Below are positions 23,834 through 34,474 of a stretch of 64,000 nt of DNA, piece after piece (position 1 is the stretch's first letter; each line of letters starts with the position of its first letter). The notes under the pieces were generated by a model. It did no database searches and was not told the origin of the DNA. It worked only from the letters and a program-made list of their open reading frames with translations. Origin of the DNA: Selaginella moellendorffii (lineage: Eukaryota > Streptophyta > Lycopodiopsida > Selaginellales > Selaginellaceae); NCBI RefSeq assembly GCF_000143415.4, contig NW_003314334.1, forward strand, positions 639,457-703,456. Reading direction: 5' to 3'. The position numbers and the translations under genes are program-made.

Positions 23834-26800
23834 ATGGCTATGGATTCGGACAGATGGTCGGAGGGGGAGCCTGGGGGCAGCATGAGATCAAGAACATGGT
23901 CAAGTATGAGAAGCAGGGAGGAGGGGCTCGTGTCCGTGGACGAAGTTGAGTCCCCATTTCCAGGCCTCGAAGTGGATTTGTCTGCCAGTGATCTTCGAGA
24001 GACTGCCTATGAAGTACTCGTATGTGCGACTGTGGTGAACGAGGCCATTAGTGCTGCTGCTGGTTCGAAGTCACCTGGATCGCCACACTCGCCCGCTCAC
24101 TTCGCGGTGCGCCGCCTCAAAAAGGCACTGACAATCAAATCGAGAAGAAGAGGAGGGGTGGATTCGCATTCCAGGGACCTCGACATCGCAAGGTCCCAAA
24201 TGGAGATCTCCGAGCGCAGGGATGGACGCATCAGGAAGGCACTCTCGAGAGCGGCTGAGCATGTAAGACTTGGTCCTTTGACAAATATTGCTTGACTGAT
24301 GCAAAGTTTGCTTTTTCTTCTTGAATCAGTCGGGAAATCGTCTTGAAGCTCTGCTGGTTCCTCTGGAGCTCCTGGCCAACCTCAGCTCCTCCGATTTTTC
24401 AAACTCCCAAGAGTACCGAAAGTGGCAGAAGCGTCAGCTGACGGTGCTTGAGGCTGGTCTTTTGGTTTATCCGGCTAGAGTTCACGAGAGCTCTGATGCT
24501 TTCGCAGCGCAGTTTCGAAAGGCGGTGTCTGACATTAGAGATAGACAGTCCAGAGGCTCAAAGCTCAAGGAAGGTATACAGGCTTTGCGAGCGGCATCTA
24601 CGGGGTTGGCAGAGGGTGATGAATGCCACTGGGCGAGTGGTTTTCCACTCAACGTTCACCTCTACGATATGCTACTCAGATCTCTGTTCGACAGCTTGGA
24701 AGAAGGCTCCTTTATTTTTGAGATCGACCAGATGATGGACCTGGTAAAGAAGACTTGGGGAATTCTGGGGATTACAGAGTTTTTGCACCATGTGTGCTTC
24801 ATGTGGGTTCTCTTCCGGCAGTTCATTCTAACGGGTCAGGTGGAAGCCGAGCTGCTGAGAACAGCAGAGGTGGAGTTGAGAGAGGCCAGGAGATCTCATC
24901 CCGGAGAGCCGTCCTTGCAATCGGATCTTCTTTCGTCGGTACTCACAAGCATACAGGGGTGGTCCGAGATGAGGCTACTTTCCTATCACGTACACTTTAC
25001 AAAGAAGGAAGTGAGGGCGATGGACGGTTTGGCGTCACTCTCTATTCTCGTGGACGAAGTGCTTAATGAGCACGTTCTACAGGAAGCCGGAGAGATCAAT
25101 AGCCATATAGCAAGACTTCGATCAGATGAATATATCCAAGGATCTGTACAAGCATGCTTCACTCATGTAAGTCTCAATCATGCTGACTTTTCGGCCGACA
25201 TAAAAGTTTCTTATCGTTTTCTGTTTTGATTCAGGTGTACAATAATGTGCTGGGCGAATGTGGCCAAGTTTGCTCTACTGCACTAGTCGAGCTCGCAAAG
25301 AATGTAGCTCAGCTTGCTTCGGATGAAGAGGAGAACTTCTCGCCTATATTTAAGCAGTGGCATCCGTGTCCAGCAAGGCTGGCCGCGTCTACATTGCACA
25401 CTTGCTATACCCGAGAGCTAAAGTATTTCATGTCGAAGTCTACTGAGCCGACGAAGGATGTGCTGCGAGCTCTGGAATCGGCCGCCATGCTGGAGAAGAA
25501 ACTAATGCGGATGTGCTCGGAAAGCAGCTTGAATTCTGGCGAGTTCACTCACGGTAGCTCAATTGCTGCAGATGCGGCAATTGACAAGCTGGTAAGTGAC
25601 TGGCTCGAGGAGAATCTACAAAAGCTAGCGGAATGGGTGCACCGGAATGTCCAGCAAGAGGCAAGTCGTTTTTTTTTGTCTTGTGCAGTGGCCTGACGAT
25701 AATGCTTTTACAGGATTGGAGTTCCGACGCTTTGCGAGAACACTATGCGATGTCTGGAGTGGAAGTATTACGAATGGTGGAGGACTTACTAGACGCATTT
25801 TTTGCGCTTCCAGTATATGAGAACCCGAACTTTCTTCGGAATCTTATCTCTGGAGTAAGCTCGGTTCTGGAGCGCTACGCATTTTTAACAGTGGCCGGAT
25901 GCGGTAAGACTGCTCTTTTGTTTTCTAGCGCTGTCAAATTTGTCAAGCTCACTCTTGTCTTTTGTTACATTCTAGAGCCAAAGGAGGTTAATTTATTCTC
26001 GGAACGGAAAATCCTGACGCCGTCGCTCCTCAAGTCATCGTCGCTACTCAACAGAGTCGGCGAAGTTTGGAAGAAGAGATCGGAGACACTGACACTGTAC
26101 AGGAACAAAGTTTGGCCGCAGCTAAACGAGGCTGATGCGGGTGACGACATCGCCGCGACAGATGTGGAGCACCTGTGCGTGCGCATGAACACGCTTTACT
26201 ACATCGAGACACAGATGGAGTTCCTGGAGAAGAAGATCCGCTACGGGTGGCAGGAGCTGACAAGCGGCACCAAACTAGAAGCAAACGAAGACGTCAAGTT
26301 CTCGGGGGCCCGGCACTACTGTCAAAACGGCATCCAGAAGCTCTGCGAGTTCATCGCGTACCAGACGGTCTTTTGCGACATGCGAGACAAGCACTGGGAG
26401 GTGATGTACAGCAGCAAGCACTACAGGATCAAGCCGGCCATCGACTATCTCAACACGCAGCTCTTGAAGGTGGCGGAGTCGAGCTCCGACTGGCTCCGGG
26501 ACCGGCTAGTCAAGCACATCATGAAGTCCTCGTTTGAGGCGTTCGTCCAGGTGGTCTCGCACCAGAGCAAGCTCCACGCGGTGGAAGCTCCCGAGGTGGA
26601 GATGTACGAGGAAGAGTTTGGCTACCTGGTGGAACTGTTCAAGGCCGGAGGAGAGGGCCTGCAGGACGACCTCGTGGACAGGACCGCGGAGCCAGTGCTG
26701 GATTTCCTCAAGCTACTGCTCATCAAGCCGGCAAAGCAAGAGCAAATCGAGGCGGACGAAGAAGAGAGCAGGGACTCGTCGTCATCGCCGAGCAGCGGTG

Positions 26801-26994
26801 GAGGCTTTAAGGCGGTGGTGGATTTCGAGGCCAATCTCCGGGTGATGTTCACAAAGTCGTCCAAGTCGCCGCCGGTGCCGCAGGGTCTCCAGCACTTGAC
26901 GAACACGAATGTGCTCGCCACCGCGCTGGGCTATCGCTGCCATTCCATGGCCTCGAAGTTCGTCAAGAAGTCCTTTGATTTCTCCAAGGTTTGA
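23834..26994 (+). CDS. Plant UNC-13 homologue (MUN-domain, DUF810; PATROL1-related)
   Basis: Five exons (23834-24262, 24330-25166, 25235-25660, 25714-25903, 25976-26994) give 966 residues, the usual size of the shorter plant DUF810 proteins; PATROL1 itself is about 1100. The N-terminus contains LRETAYEVLVCATVVNEA. The middle is helical with SLFDSLEEGSFIFEIDQMMD, and the MUN part has SGVEVLRMVEDLLDAFFALP, DVEHLCVRMNTLYYIETQME, CQNGIQKLCEFIAYQTVFCD and FEANLRVMFTKSS. PATROL1 promotes delivery of the AHA1 proton pump to the plasma membrane in guard cells; other members are less known. An exocytosis-tethering role is inferred from the family. Intron 3 (25661-25713) is GC-AG: reading through it gives a stop, and splicing restores the family sequence. 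The ATG at 23834 is the first in frame. Confidence 0.9.
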
Positions 26995-27196
26995 GGAGAG
27001 CTGAGCTCGTTCTACAAAGATTCAACGACAACGAGATCGATAGGAAGACAAAAGGAAGGAGAAAAAAAGAGAGGGAGGGAGAGAGAGAGAAGCTAGCATT
27101 AAAGACCAGTGGTCTACTTGCCGACTAAAAACTGGTTGGAAGAATCGAGGCAGTGGTCTTGTATTGAATTTCACAAGAACAAAACCATCCCGCTCG

Positions 27197-27308
27197 TTGA
27201 CTGGCCCAGTATAAATGCGTTGACTCATTGACTTTTCCAGCCTTTGAACAAGAATATCCCTCTGTTGACTAATATACGTTGACAATTTTAGGCCGTTGAC
27301 CTCTTGAC
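27197..27308. promoter_or_regulatory. Dense TTGAC (W-box core) array upstream of the BTB gene
   Basis: Seven TTGAC pentamers on the plus strand start near 27197, 27220, 27228, 27265, 27279, 27296 and 27304, all within 112 bp, 140-250 bp before the BTB ATG. Most are followed by C or T as in W-boxes. A TATAAAT sequence lies near 27210. WRKY binding is inferred from the motif only. Confidence 0.45.
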
Positions 27309-27445
27309 CATTTTAAAGCTCATTTTATCCTAGCGAACTACCTAGGGTTTACGCGCGAGCGAACGAAGGGAGCAAGGTATGGCGTCTCTGGCCCGGCCGA
27401 TCGCGCGCAGCAGGGGCCTCTAGATCGTCGAATCGGTCGAAATAT

Positions 27446-28699
27446 GTGGAGATCGAGATGGGAATAGGAGGCGCCGGGGAGAGGGAGATTCTCAAGCTCG
27501 GGGATCGCAGCACTAGCGACGTGATTGTGCGCGTCGGGACTCCCGGCAGGGATTGTAGCTTCTACGCTCACTCGGCGGTGCTCCGGCCTCGCAGCAGCTG
27601 CTTGGCGGCAAATCTTGCCAAGGGCAGCGATTCCATCCTGCTGGGGTGCTGCGAGGAAGATTTCGACTACTACGTGATTCTTCTCCGGATTTTCTATGCA
27701 ATGCAGGAGGATTTCTCCTCTGGTTCCTGCGGGATCGTGGCAGAGGAATGCTGCAACGTGAAGGCGACCATCGGCGTGGCGAAAGTTGCCACGGAGCTGG
27801 GGTGCGAGGCCATCGTCGAGAAATGCTTCAAGTTTCTAGAGGGAATTCCATGGAACGAGGGTGAGGAGGAGGAGATGTTACAGGCATTGTCCGCGGGCAT
27901 TTGCTCCAGCGATGATCCGGTTCTAGCCAGGTTGCGGACAGTGGACAGTGCTGTGGTGCGAGAAGTTTTTCTCTCGGCGATCATCGCTGCTACCCGGGAG
28001 AGCGATGCCGGCGTCTCGATCAAGCGCAAAGTTTCCGCGCAGGAGCAAATCGAGTACATGCTGGTGGAAGACGACGACGCTCCGCTCATCACTTCCGACA
28101 GCCAGATCAAGTTGGCGTTCCGGGAAAAATTCTGCGAGCTCTTCCATCGTTTCAAGGACGTGATCACGATCGAGGGCGGTGGTGCTGAAACCTTCGAAGA
28201 CGCTATTCTGGAAAAGCTAGCGGACGTTGCTTGGGCCTCGCGTGTTCTGTCGAGGCTTGGCTCGCTCGACGAACTTGTTTTGGCCTGGTCGGACTTCTCC
28301 CCGGAGATCGTGTTCGTCTTCCAGGACCCAGCCTTGAGCAGTGGGATCAAACTCAAGGTGATGGAGATCACCTCAAAGGTTTTGGAAGCCGTCGGCTATG
28401 GCAACGTTTTGATACCGCCAACTCAAAGGACTGGGCTCGTGAAAGCTTGGCTTCCTTTCGTGAGAGACATGAAGATGGTGCTGCTGGAAGCCGAGTGCGT
28501 GGAAGAGACGATGCTGCTTTACAACAGCATCGAGGCCGCCATAAACTCCCTCGTTTTGTCACTGCCGTCGGACGATCAAGGCGTGATCTTGGCCGAGTGG
28601 CTCAAGAACGAGAGGGCGAGCTATCCCGACCTAAGCGAAGCGTTTGAGGTGTGGTGCTTCCGGAGTAAAGCAGCCAAACGCAGACTCAGTTGCGGCTAG
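27446..28699 (+). CDS. BTB/POZ-domain protein, intronless (At3g05675-like)
   Basis: A single 417-codon exon. An N-terminal BTB/POZ domain (about residues 15-120) contains SDVIVRVGTPGRDCSFYAHS, then AVLRPRSSCLAANLAKG and FDYYVILLRIFYAMQEDF. A plant-type BACK-like region follows with VAKVATELGCEAIVEKCFKF and LEGIPWNEGEEEEMLQAL. The helical C-terminal part has GLVKAWLPFVRDMKMVL and ends AKRRLSCG. The pattern fits the plant BTB group of At3g05675/At1g63850. BTB proteins often bring substrates to CUL3 ubiquitin ligases, but this is not shown here. The first plus-strand ATG in frame is 27446; a second lies four codons on. A truncated copy of the gene is at 30930-31442. Confidence 0.88.
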   Translation: MEIEMGIGGAGEREILKLGDRSTSDVIVRVGTPGRDCSFYAHSAVLRPRSSCLAANLAKGSDSILLGCCEEDFDYYVILLRIFYAMQEDFSSGSCGIVAEECCNVKATIGVAKVATELGCEAIVEKCFKFLEGIPWNEGEEEEMLQALSAGICSSDDPVLARLRTVDSAVVREVFLSAIIAATRESDAGVSIKRKVSAQEQIEYMLVEDDDAPLITSDSQIKLAFREKFCELFHRFKDVITIEGGGAETFEDAILEKLADVAWASRVLSRLGSLDELVLAWSDFSPEIVFVFQDPALSSGIKLKVMEITSKVLEAVGYGNVLIPPTQRTGLVKAWLPFVRDMKMVLLEAECVEETMLLYNSIEAAINSLVLSLPSDDQGVILAEWLKNERASYPDLSEAFEVWCFRSKAAKRRLSCG

Positions 28700-29189
28700 A
28701 AAGGACTATTGGCTTCTCTCGACGGCTTGCAGGTATGCTGCCATTTTCTCTCGTTCTCTAATGCTAAGAAGCGTCCTGTGATTTTTAGCGGAGCTTGTTA
28801 CGTGGAGCTAGTAAACCGCATTCGCCGACACTTTTCCGGAGAGATGACACGCCCTCGCCGGATGAGTTTGATTGAGGAGGTAAGCATTACGTAGTTTAAT
28901 ACAATACCTTTTCTTTCGTTTTCTAGAGAGTCCTGTCATCGATTCTTCCACGCCGATTAATCCTCGTCGTCATCTACTTCAGACTTTTCTACGCTTGGAA
29001 AGTCAATGTCTGCGGTGAACAGTAGGGATTGCAGCGGCGGCACCTCAATCGCGAGCTCTCTCAGTCTCTCAAACCCCTTCTTATGGTGAGTGAGGAAAAG
29101 GTTATAGCGTCTCAGATGAGCACGATTGTTCTATAAACACTTCGTATTTTTGTGAGGGAGTGATTTGCAAATCTCACACTCATCGCAAG

Positions 29190-29615
29190 ATGCAGGAAGC
29201 TCGTGTGTGGTTTCACAACAACACCGATTTTACTCTAATGCTCTATCGCAGTGTACGCTCTGTTTTAGACTCGACAAAGTTCACTGTGATTGAAGCCCAC
29301 AAGAAGAAGAAGATCGCTATCAAGCTAGGCTACAGTATTGAGGTAATGGCTTGTACAAACAAGGGGAGATTATCAACAGGTTTGTACATAAGGATGCAGG
29401 ATGTAAAGGAAAATGTGAAGTATTTCGAAGTAGATGATATTGCCTGGAAAAACTTTATCTTGAGTAACGACTTGGGCGAGAAAATCAGGAGTGGCACCCT
29501 GTCTCACCAAGAAGAAGAGGAAATAGATAAAGGTTTTGTGTGGAACGTGGTAGCTGCCTTGTCCAAATTCTTTTCATTGGGCTCCAGCAGTATTTACAAG
29601 CAGAGTTTGAAATAA
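29190..29615 (+). CDS. Small unknown protein, family duplicated locally
   Basis: The ORF from the ATG at 29190 gives 141 residues, beginning MQEARVWFHNNTDFTLMLYR and containing FTVIEAHKKKKIAIKLGYS and VKYFEVDDIAWKNFILSN. It alternates short hydrophobic strands with charged turns, suggesting an all-beta protein; no signal peptide or membrane segment was seen. I do not recognise the family. A broken copy (33698-34310) and a short inverted copy (31443-31540) lie downstream. The sequence 28766-29190 before it, conserved in the second copy, contains AG-rich splice-like sites and may be a leader or upstream exons. It could be expressed, or an older decayed gene. Confidence 0.5.
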   Translation: MQEARVWFHNNTDFTLMLYRSVRSVLDSTKFTVIEAHKKKKIAIKLGYSIEVMACTNKGRLSTGLYIRMQDVKENVKYFEVDDIAWKNFILSNDLGEKIRSGTLSHQEEEEIDKGFVWNVVAALSKFFSLGSSSIYKQSLK

Positions 29616-30929
29616 AATCATGTTGGTTTGCTTAATAGTAATTTATAAATATAAAAATTTATAACTGTTAATATATATTAGATTATATAAACATGTTTCT
29701 AATTTATAAACTTTTATAAACTAATAGGAGAACTTACCCCAATTATCCGCCAGTGTTGCTTGAGCTTTGTCAGCTCCAGCAACATGAGCAGCTTGAATCC
29801 GTGTAGGAATTGCCAGGCTTTAATCTAGCTACAGGGATTGGGAAAAGGGAGCTGGATTCTCCGACAAAATTTTCTGCCACCTCTTTAAGTTAGCATCATA
29901 TAATTATTGACTATTGATTGTCTCATTTTGCTCTTCTTCTTTAGCCATGGAAGCTAGACCACACTGAGTACCATTCCTCCACAACCTTCTCTAGTTCTCA
30001 CGATGCAGCTGCACATGATCTGGTTCAATTTATACAAGTGCTTTGATGAATCAATGAAAGGGAAACAAGGATAAATGCAAAAAAATGGAGGATTCCTAGT
30101 GAAGAAGGATTTCTAACTCACCTCATGAACTGATAATTGATTGATTGATCAGAAAACTTACCAAATTAAAATAACAAATCAACCTATTTTTTACCCAACA
30201 CTTATGGTTTAAAATCTTAATCACTATCATTTGTCGATTTGCTAAGGTCTGACAGTTGAGAAGTTTAACAGAGCAAGCTCTTTAAGTTAGGCGCTAGCGC
30301 TCTTGCAAGACAATGGATTCCCACTCACTTTCGTGTGTGAGCTATGCAGTGTGCCCCGCAGGTACTGAGTCCTTTGCTTCAATCAAGCTAGCTTGTTGCT
30401 CAAGTGTTTTCAAATTATTTTATGCATAAAATTCCAGCCTATATACTCACATCTTATATTTTGGCAAGGTGATTCGGTGACGATTACAAGAGAATTTTGA
30501 GACTTTCGTAATCTAATAAATAATCAATTGGATTAAGGTTTTCTCAAGATGATTATACCAGAGTATACTCTATCATCAGAAGTTCTTTGGCAGAATCTTT
30601 CAGCAAGAATCTCTATCAATCACTTGCAAATTTAAGCCACATGGTGCATCAATAGTAAGCATACATATGATCGCCAATAACAAAATCCTCAACTTCAAGG
30701 TCATGAAAATGGACTTTTTTTTTATCATGAATATGAAGTTATACTTTTGATGATCATCTTTCTCGATAAGGTTTTGGGATACTTCATGCGACGTTGGTAA
30801 GAATTTGATTTGTATTATTCATTCATCCTCATCTCCAACTTTAAAGGATGGAATACTTACAGTTCAACATGTTTTTCCTGTTTTAGACCACAAAACCTTG
30901 GTTGCTTACGTCCATTTAAAATATATAGC
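29616..30929. other. AT-rich intergenic sequence, no gene seen
   Basis: AT-rich stretches (for example 29640-29720, with ATTTATAAAC repeats also found near 61150-61250) alternate with unremarkable DNA. From about 30880 the sequence begins to match the region upstream of the BTB gene. Confidence 0.5.
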
Positions 30930-31442
30930 AAGAATATCCCTCTCGTTTGACTACATTTCTGGGTTTATGCGCGTGGTTCGGCTGATTGCGCGCAACAAGG
31001 ACCTCTAGATCGTCAAATCTATCAAAATATGTGAAGATCAAGATGGGGACAGGAGGTCCCGGGACAGAGATATTTTTAAGCTTGGGGATCACAACACTAG
31101 CCACGGGGTTGTGTGCGTTGGGACACATGCTAGGGATTATAGCTTTTATGCTCACTCGGCAGTGCTCTAGCCTCGCAGCAGCTACCTGGCGGCACATGCA
31201 GGAGGATTTCTCCTGCGCAATCGTGACAGACGAATGCTGCAACATGAACCATCAGTGTGGTGAAAGTGGCCATGGAGCTGGGGTGCGAGGCTATCGTTGA
31301 GAAATGCTTCGAGTTTCTAGACGGTGGAAACATCTCCTTCCTGAGGAGGAGATGTTACAAGCACTGTCCGCAGACATTTGCTCCGGCGATGATTCGGTTC
31401 TAGCCAGGTTGCAGACAGTGGACAGTGTAGTGCGAGAAGTTT
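30930..31442 (+). pseudogene. Truncated second copy of the BTB gene
   Basis: The sequence from about 30930 aligns with 27325-27960, including the leader (CCTCTAGATCGTC...AAATATGTG) and the codons for EILKLGD-like and EEMLQALSA-like stretches. The ATG context is kept (GATGGGGACAGG), but an internal block encoding much of the BTB fold is missing, frames are shifted, and the copy ends abruptly near 31442 within GAGAAGTTTT. There it joins an inverted fragment of the unknown gene. It cannot encode a BTB protein. Confidence 0.85.
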
Positions 31443-31540
31443 TGTCAATCACAGTGAACATTGTCAAGTGTAAAATGGATTGTAAACTGCGAGAGTGCAC
31501 CAGAAGGATATCAGTGTTGTGAAACCACACACAAGTTTTA
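31443..31540 (-). pseudogene. Inverted fragment of the small unknown gene
   Basis: On the minus strand this reads VWFHNTDILL-like codons and ends in TMFTVID. It aligns with 29199-29300 of the unknown gene (VWFHNNTDFTLML ... KFTVIE). It is fused head-on to the truncated BTB copy, so the junction marks an inversion or template switch. Confidence 0.75.
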
Positions 31541-31599
31541 TGCTATCTCACGAGTCCAACATATGGGATATGCTAGAGGATTTGAATGTTTAGTTTACA

Positions 31600-33650
31600 T
31601 ATCAAGAGCTGCAAGTATAGCAGGTTTTCCGTATCCCATCCTTATCCTGGATGTTGGAGAGCTTCACAAGCTTGGAAGGCAAGGAGGCAAGTCTCATCCA
31701 GCTTCTCCAACTGCTTCAGCCACTGCTGAACAGCTTCATCCCAATCATAATTGTGAGCTACTGCTGTCTGTAAAGAAGGAACCTCATAAACCAATTGGAA
31801 TGGTGAGAACCATGTAGTTACTTTGGAAGCAACTCTATAAGCCTATAGTGCATCAAGAAGCTTGGGAATCCTATATTGCACCAGCTCAGGATCTACTTTA
31901 GCAAGTTTAGCATAGCTCCATGCGAACATATATTGAAACTCCAAAAATAGTTGACAATCTCCATCTCCCCCTTAATGAGTTGGTGTCCCATTAGTAACTC
32001 ACATTGCTCATCACCATAAAAACAACTTGTGTCTAGGGTTGCTTCCCAAAATAATCTGAATCAACTTTCGGCACTATATCCACTGAAAGCTGACAACCAT
32101 CTAGCTCTTGAGGTCCATCCATGATTCGAATTGGCTGTTGTTGATGACTCCAACATATTATGATCCTTGTATGTTGCCTTTGATACTGGAGGTGTTGCGT
32201 AGTCTAGGGAGACTAGATTTTTGTCTTTTCACGCTGGATCATAACATTGGCCTCTTTAGGTTACCATCTTTGCTTTTTAACTTTGAAGCCTTCTAGACTT
32301 TCAACATGTAAGAAAAGTCATAGTCAAGTGCATTGATATCAAACAAGATGATCATCTGATATTGATGATTATCATCTTCCACCACTAGAGTACTAGTCAT
32401 ATAGTCATGAGCAGCTTGCATTTGGAAAAGCCAAGATGCATGTTGGGCAGTGAGCAGCCCAGATCAGATCCTCCGGCTACAAATGACCACGATATACCAG
32501 TCTCTAATCCTAAAATAACTACTCCAGCTAAGGTTCTTGATAAGGGCCAGGGAGTCTCCAAGGTGCTATAAAAGAAGTGGAAACGGAGTGTTAAATCTGA
32601 AAATGCAGCCCTACAATATTCTTCAAGACTTAGACAATCAACACCCGAACATCACATTCACTCAGCTCATGCAATTGGCTCTAGGCATGAGGAAGGTGTT
32701 GGCTGTGGCTATAAAGGGACATCAAGAAGTAGCCACTTATCACAGATCTTAGTTCCCCCTGTATAGATGTGGAGCTGCAAGGCAAGTTGATCTATCACGC
32801 TGTGATCAATGGTAGAAATGAGAGAGAGAATGTAAGATCCATTTTGTGATTGCGGGTGAATATTTTGCCTGAGGAGACATAGCAAAAGTTCAATCTCTTA
32901 GAACCAATTCTAGTGCCATTTATGGTTAAAATGGCAAACCAGAGCAAGAGGAATAGTGACTAGTGTTCACACTCAAATTGTTGGTTTAGTTTTCCACATC
33001 GATTTTGTGGTCTTAAAGATGAAGGAGGGCAGAAGTGGATAGCCCAAGGACGTCTGAGCAGAAGTGGATAGCCCAACATGCCCTCCTTCATCTTCAAGAC
33101 CACAAAATCAAAGTGGAAAACTAAACCAACAATCTGAGTGTGAACACTGGTCATGATTCCTCTTGGCTGGACATATCTCTAGTTTGCCATTTTAACCATA
33201 AATGGCACTGGAATTGGTTCTAAAAGATTGAACTTTTGCCATGTCTCCTCAGGCAAAATATTCACCCCATTTCTACCATTGATCACAGCATGACAGATTA
33301 GCTCGCCTTGCAACTCCACATTTATACAGGGGGAACTAAGATCTATGATAAGTTCTTATATGATAACTATCCAAATCTTGAAGAATATTGTAAAGCTGCA
33401 TTTTCAAATTCAGCACTCTGTTTCCACTTCTTACATAACACCTCCACCTTATCAAGAACCCTAGCCGGGGTAGTTATTTTGGGATCAAGGACTTGGTTTA
33501 TCTTGGACATTTGTAGCCAGAGGATCTAATCTAGGCTACTCACTCTCTCTTCTCTCCTTGCAGTTCTTCTTGCGTTTTGCTCTGGGTCATCCTCCTCCTC
33601 AGCATCATCATTTACAGAGTTCTCCATCTAGTGCCACTCTAGATTCTAGT
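31600..33650 (-). mobile_element. Deleted Ty3/gypsy LTR retrotransposon relic
   Basis: Minus-strand reading shows parts of a gypsy polyprotein. A gag-like acidic stretch (EEEDDPEQNARRTARREE) lies at about 33600-33540, followed at about 33300-33060 by an aspartic-protease-like block with VINGRN, NILPEETWQKFNLLEPI, HFDFVVLKMKEG and GYPLLLRRPW. At about 31950-31870 comes FAWSYAKLAKVDPELVQYRI, the start of gypsy reverse transcriptase. This is joined almost directly to AYRVASKVTTWFSPFQLVYE at about 31830-31770, the end of integrase, so most of RT, RNase H and integrase is deleted. Stops and frameshifts are present throughout. No LTRs or target duplication were found. It lies inside the duplicated BTB/unknown gene segment. 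Confidence 0.75.
32449..33530. repeat. Large imperfect inverted repeat made of two gypsy gag-protease copies
   Basis: The left arm (about 32449-33030) and right arm (about 33081-33530) are reverse complements of each other for several hundred bases. For example GTTGGTTTAGTTTTCCAC on the left and GTGGAAAACTAAACCAAC on the right. The left arm has an extra block of about 100 bp near 32640-32740. The ~50 bp centre holds a direct repeat, GCAGAAGTGGATAGCCCAA, at 33029 and 33058. A transcript would fold into a long hairpin. Confidence 0.85.
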
Positions 33651-33697
33651 GCAGCTTGCTGGACAAAAATTGCATTGCTTTCTACAACCCCTTTTCC

Positions 33698-34310
33698 CTT
33701 GCTGTGATGTTTAGCAGGGCTTGTTATGTGGAGCTAGATTGAACCGCCGAAGAGATGACACACTTTTGCCGGATGAATTTGATTACCACTTTTGTGACCG
33801 AGATAGTTTAATACAATACCTTTATAAACTATGTTCTCTCGTTTTCTAGAGAGCCCTGTCATTGATTCTTCCATGCCGAATATTCCTTGTCGTCGTAATT
33901 TTCTACGCTTGGAAAGTCAATGTCTGCGGTGAACAGTTCTTATGGTGAGTGAGAGAGAGAGGGATAGGTTATAGAGTCCCAGATCACGATTGTTCTATAA
34001 AAACTTCGTTGCAAATCTCACACTCATCACACTCATCGCATTATGCAGGAAGGTCGTGTGTGGTTTTCACAACGGCACCGATTTTACTCTAGTGCTCTAG
34101 CTCTGTTTTAGACTTGACAAGGTTCACTGTGATTGAAACTCACAACAAAAAGAAGATTGCTATCAAGCTAGGCTATAGTATTGAGGTAATGACTTTACAA
34201 ACAAAGGGAACTTATGTGAAGTATTTCGTCGTAGATGATATTGCCTGGGAAAACTTTATCCTGAGTAACAACTTGGGCGAGAAAATCAAGAAGCTGAAAA
34301 GGCAAACATA
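33698..34310 (+). pseudogene. Second, broken copy of the small unknown gene and its upstream region
   Basis: It aligns with 28766-29500: shared blocks include GGCTTGTTA/GAGCTTGTTA TGTGGAGCTAG, CTACGCTTGGAAAGTCAATG and the codons for KKKIAIKLGYSIEV and VDDIAWENFILSN. The start region (TGCAGGAAGGTCGTGTG) has a shifted frame and about 30 codons are lost in the middle. The only long open piece is a 65-codon C-terminal part. Confidence 0.8.
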
Positions 34311-34474
34311 AAGGTTTTGTATGGTAACTCCAGTCTATTTCGACACCCAAACTGAGAGCTACACAAGCCTCACGTGAAAAAAAAGTCATTTCTAGGTGTG
34401 TCAGACCATTTGAGACGCCGCATCAGATCGATCTACTCCACTTTCACGGGCTCTCTAAACCCTTATAATAGTTT

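Noticed and set aside
26175-26845. Arg/Ser-rich frames overlapping the last exon of the UNC-13-like gene
   Set aside because: Frame shadows of a GC-rich exon.
27694-28371. 225-codon minus-strand frame opposite the BTB gene
   Set aside because: Shadow frame; Ser-rich composition follows from the sense codons.
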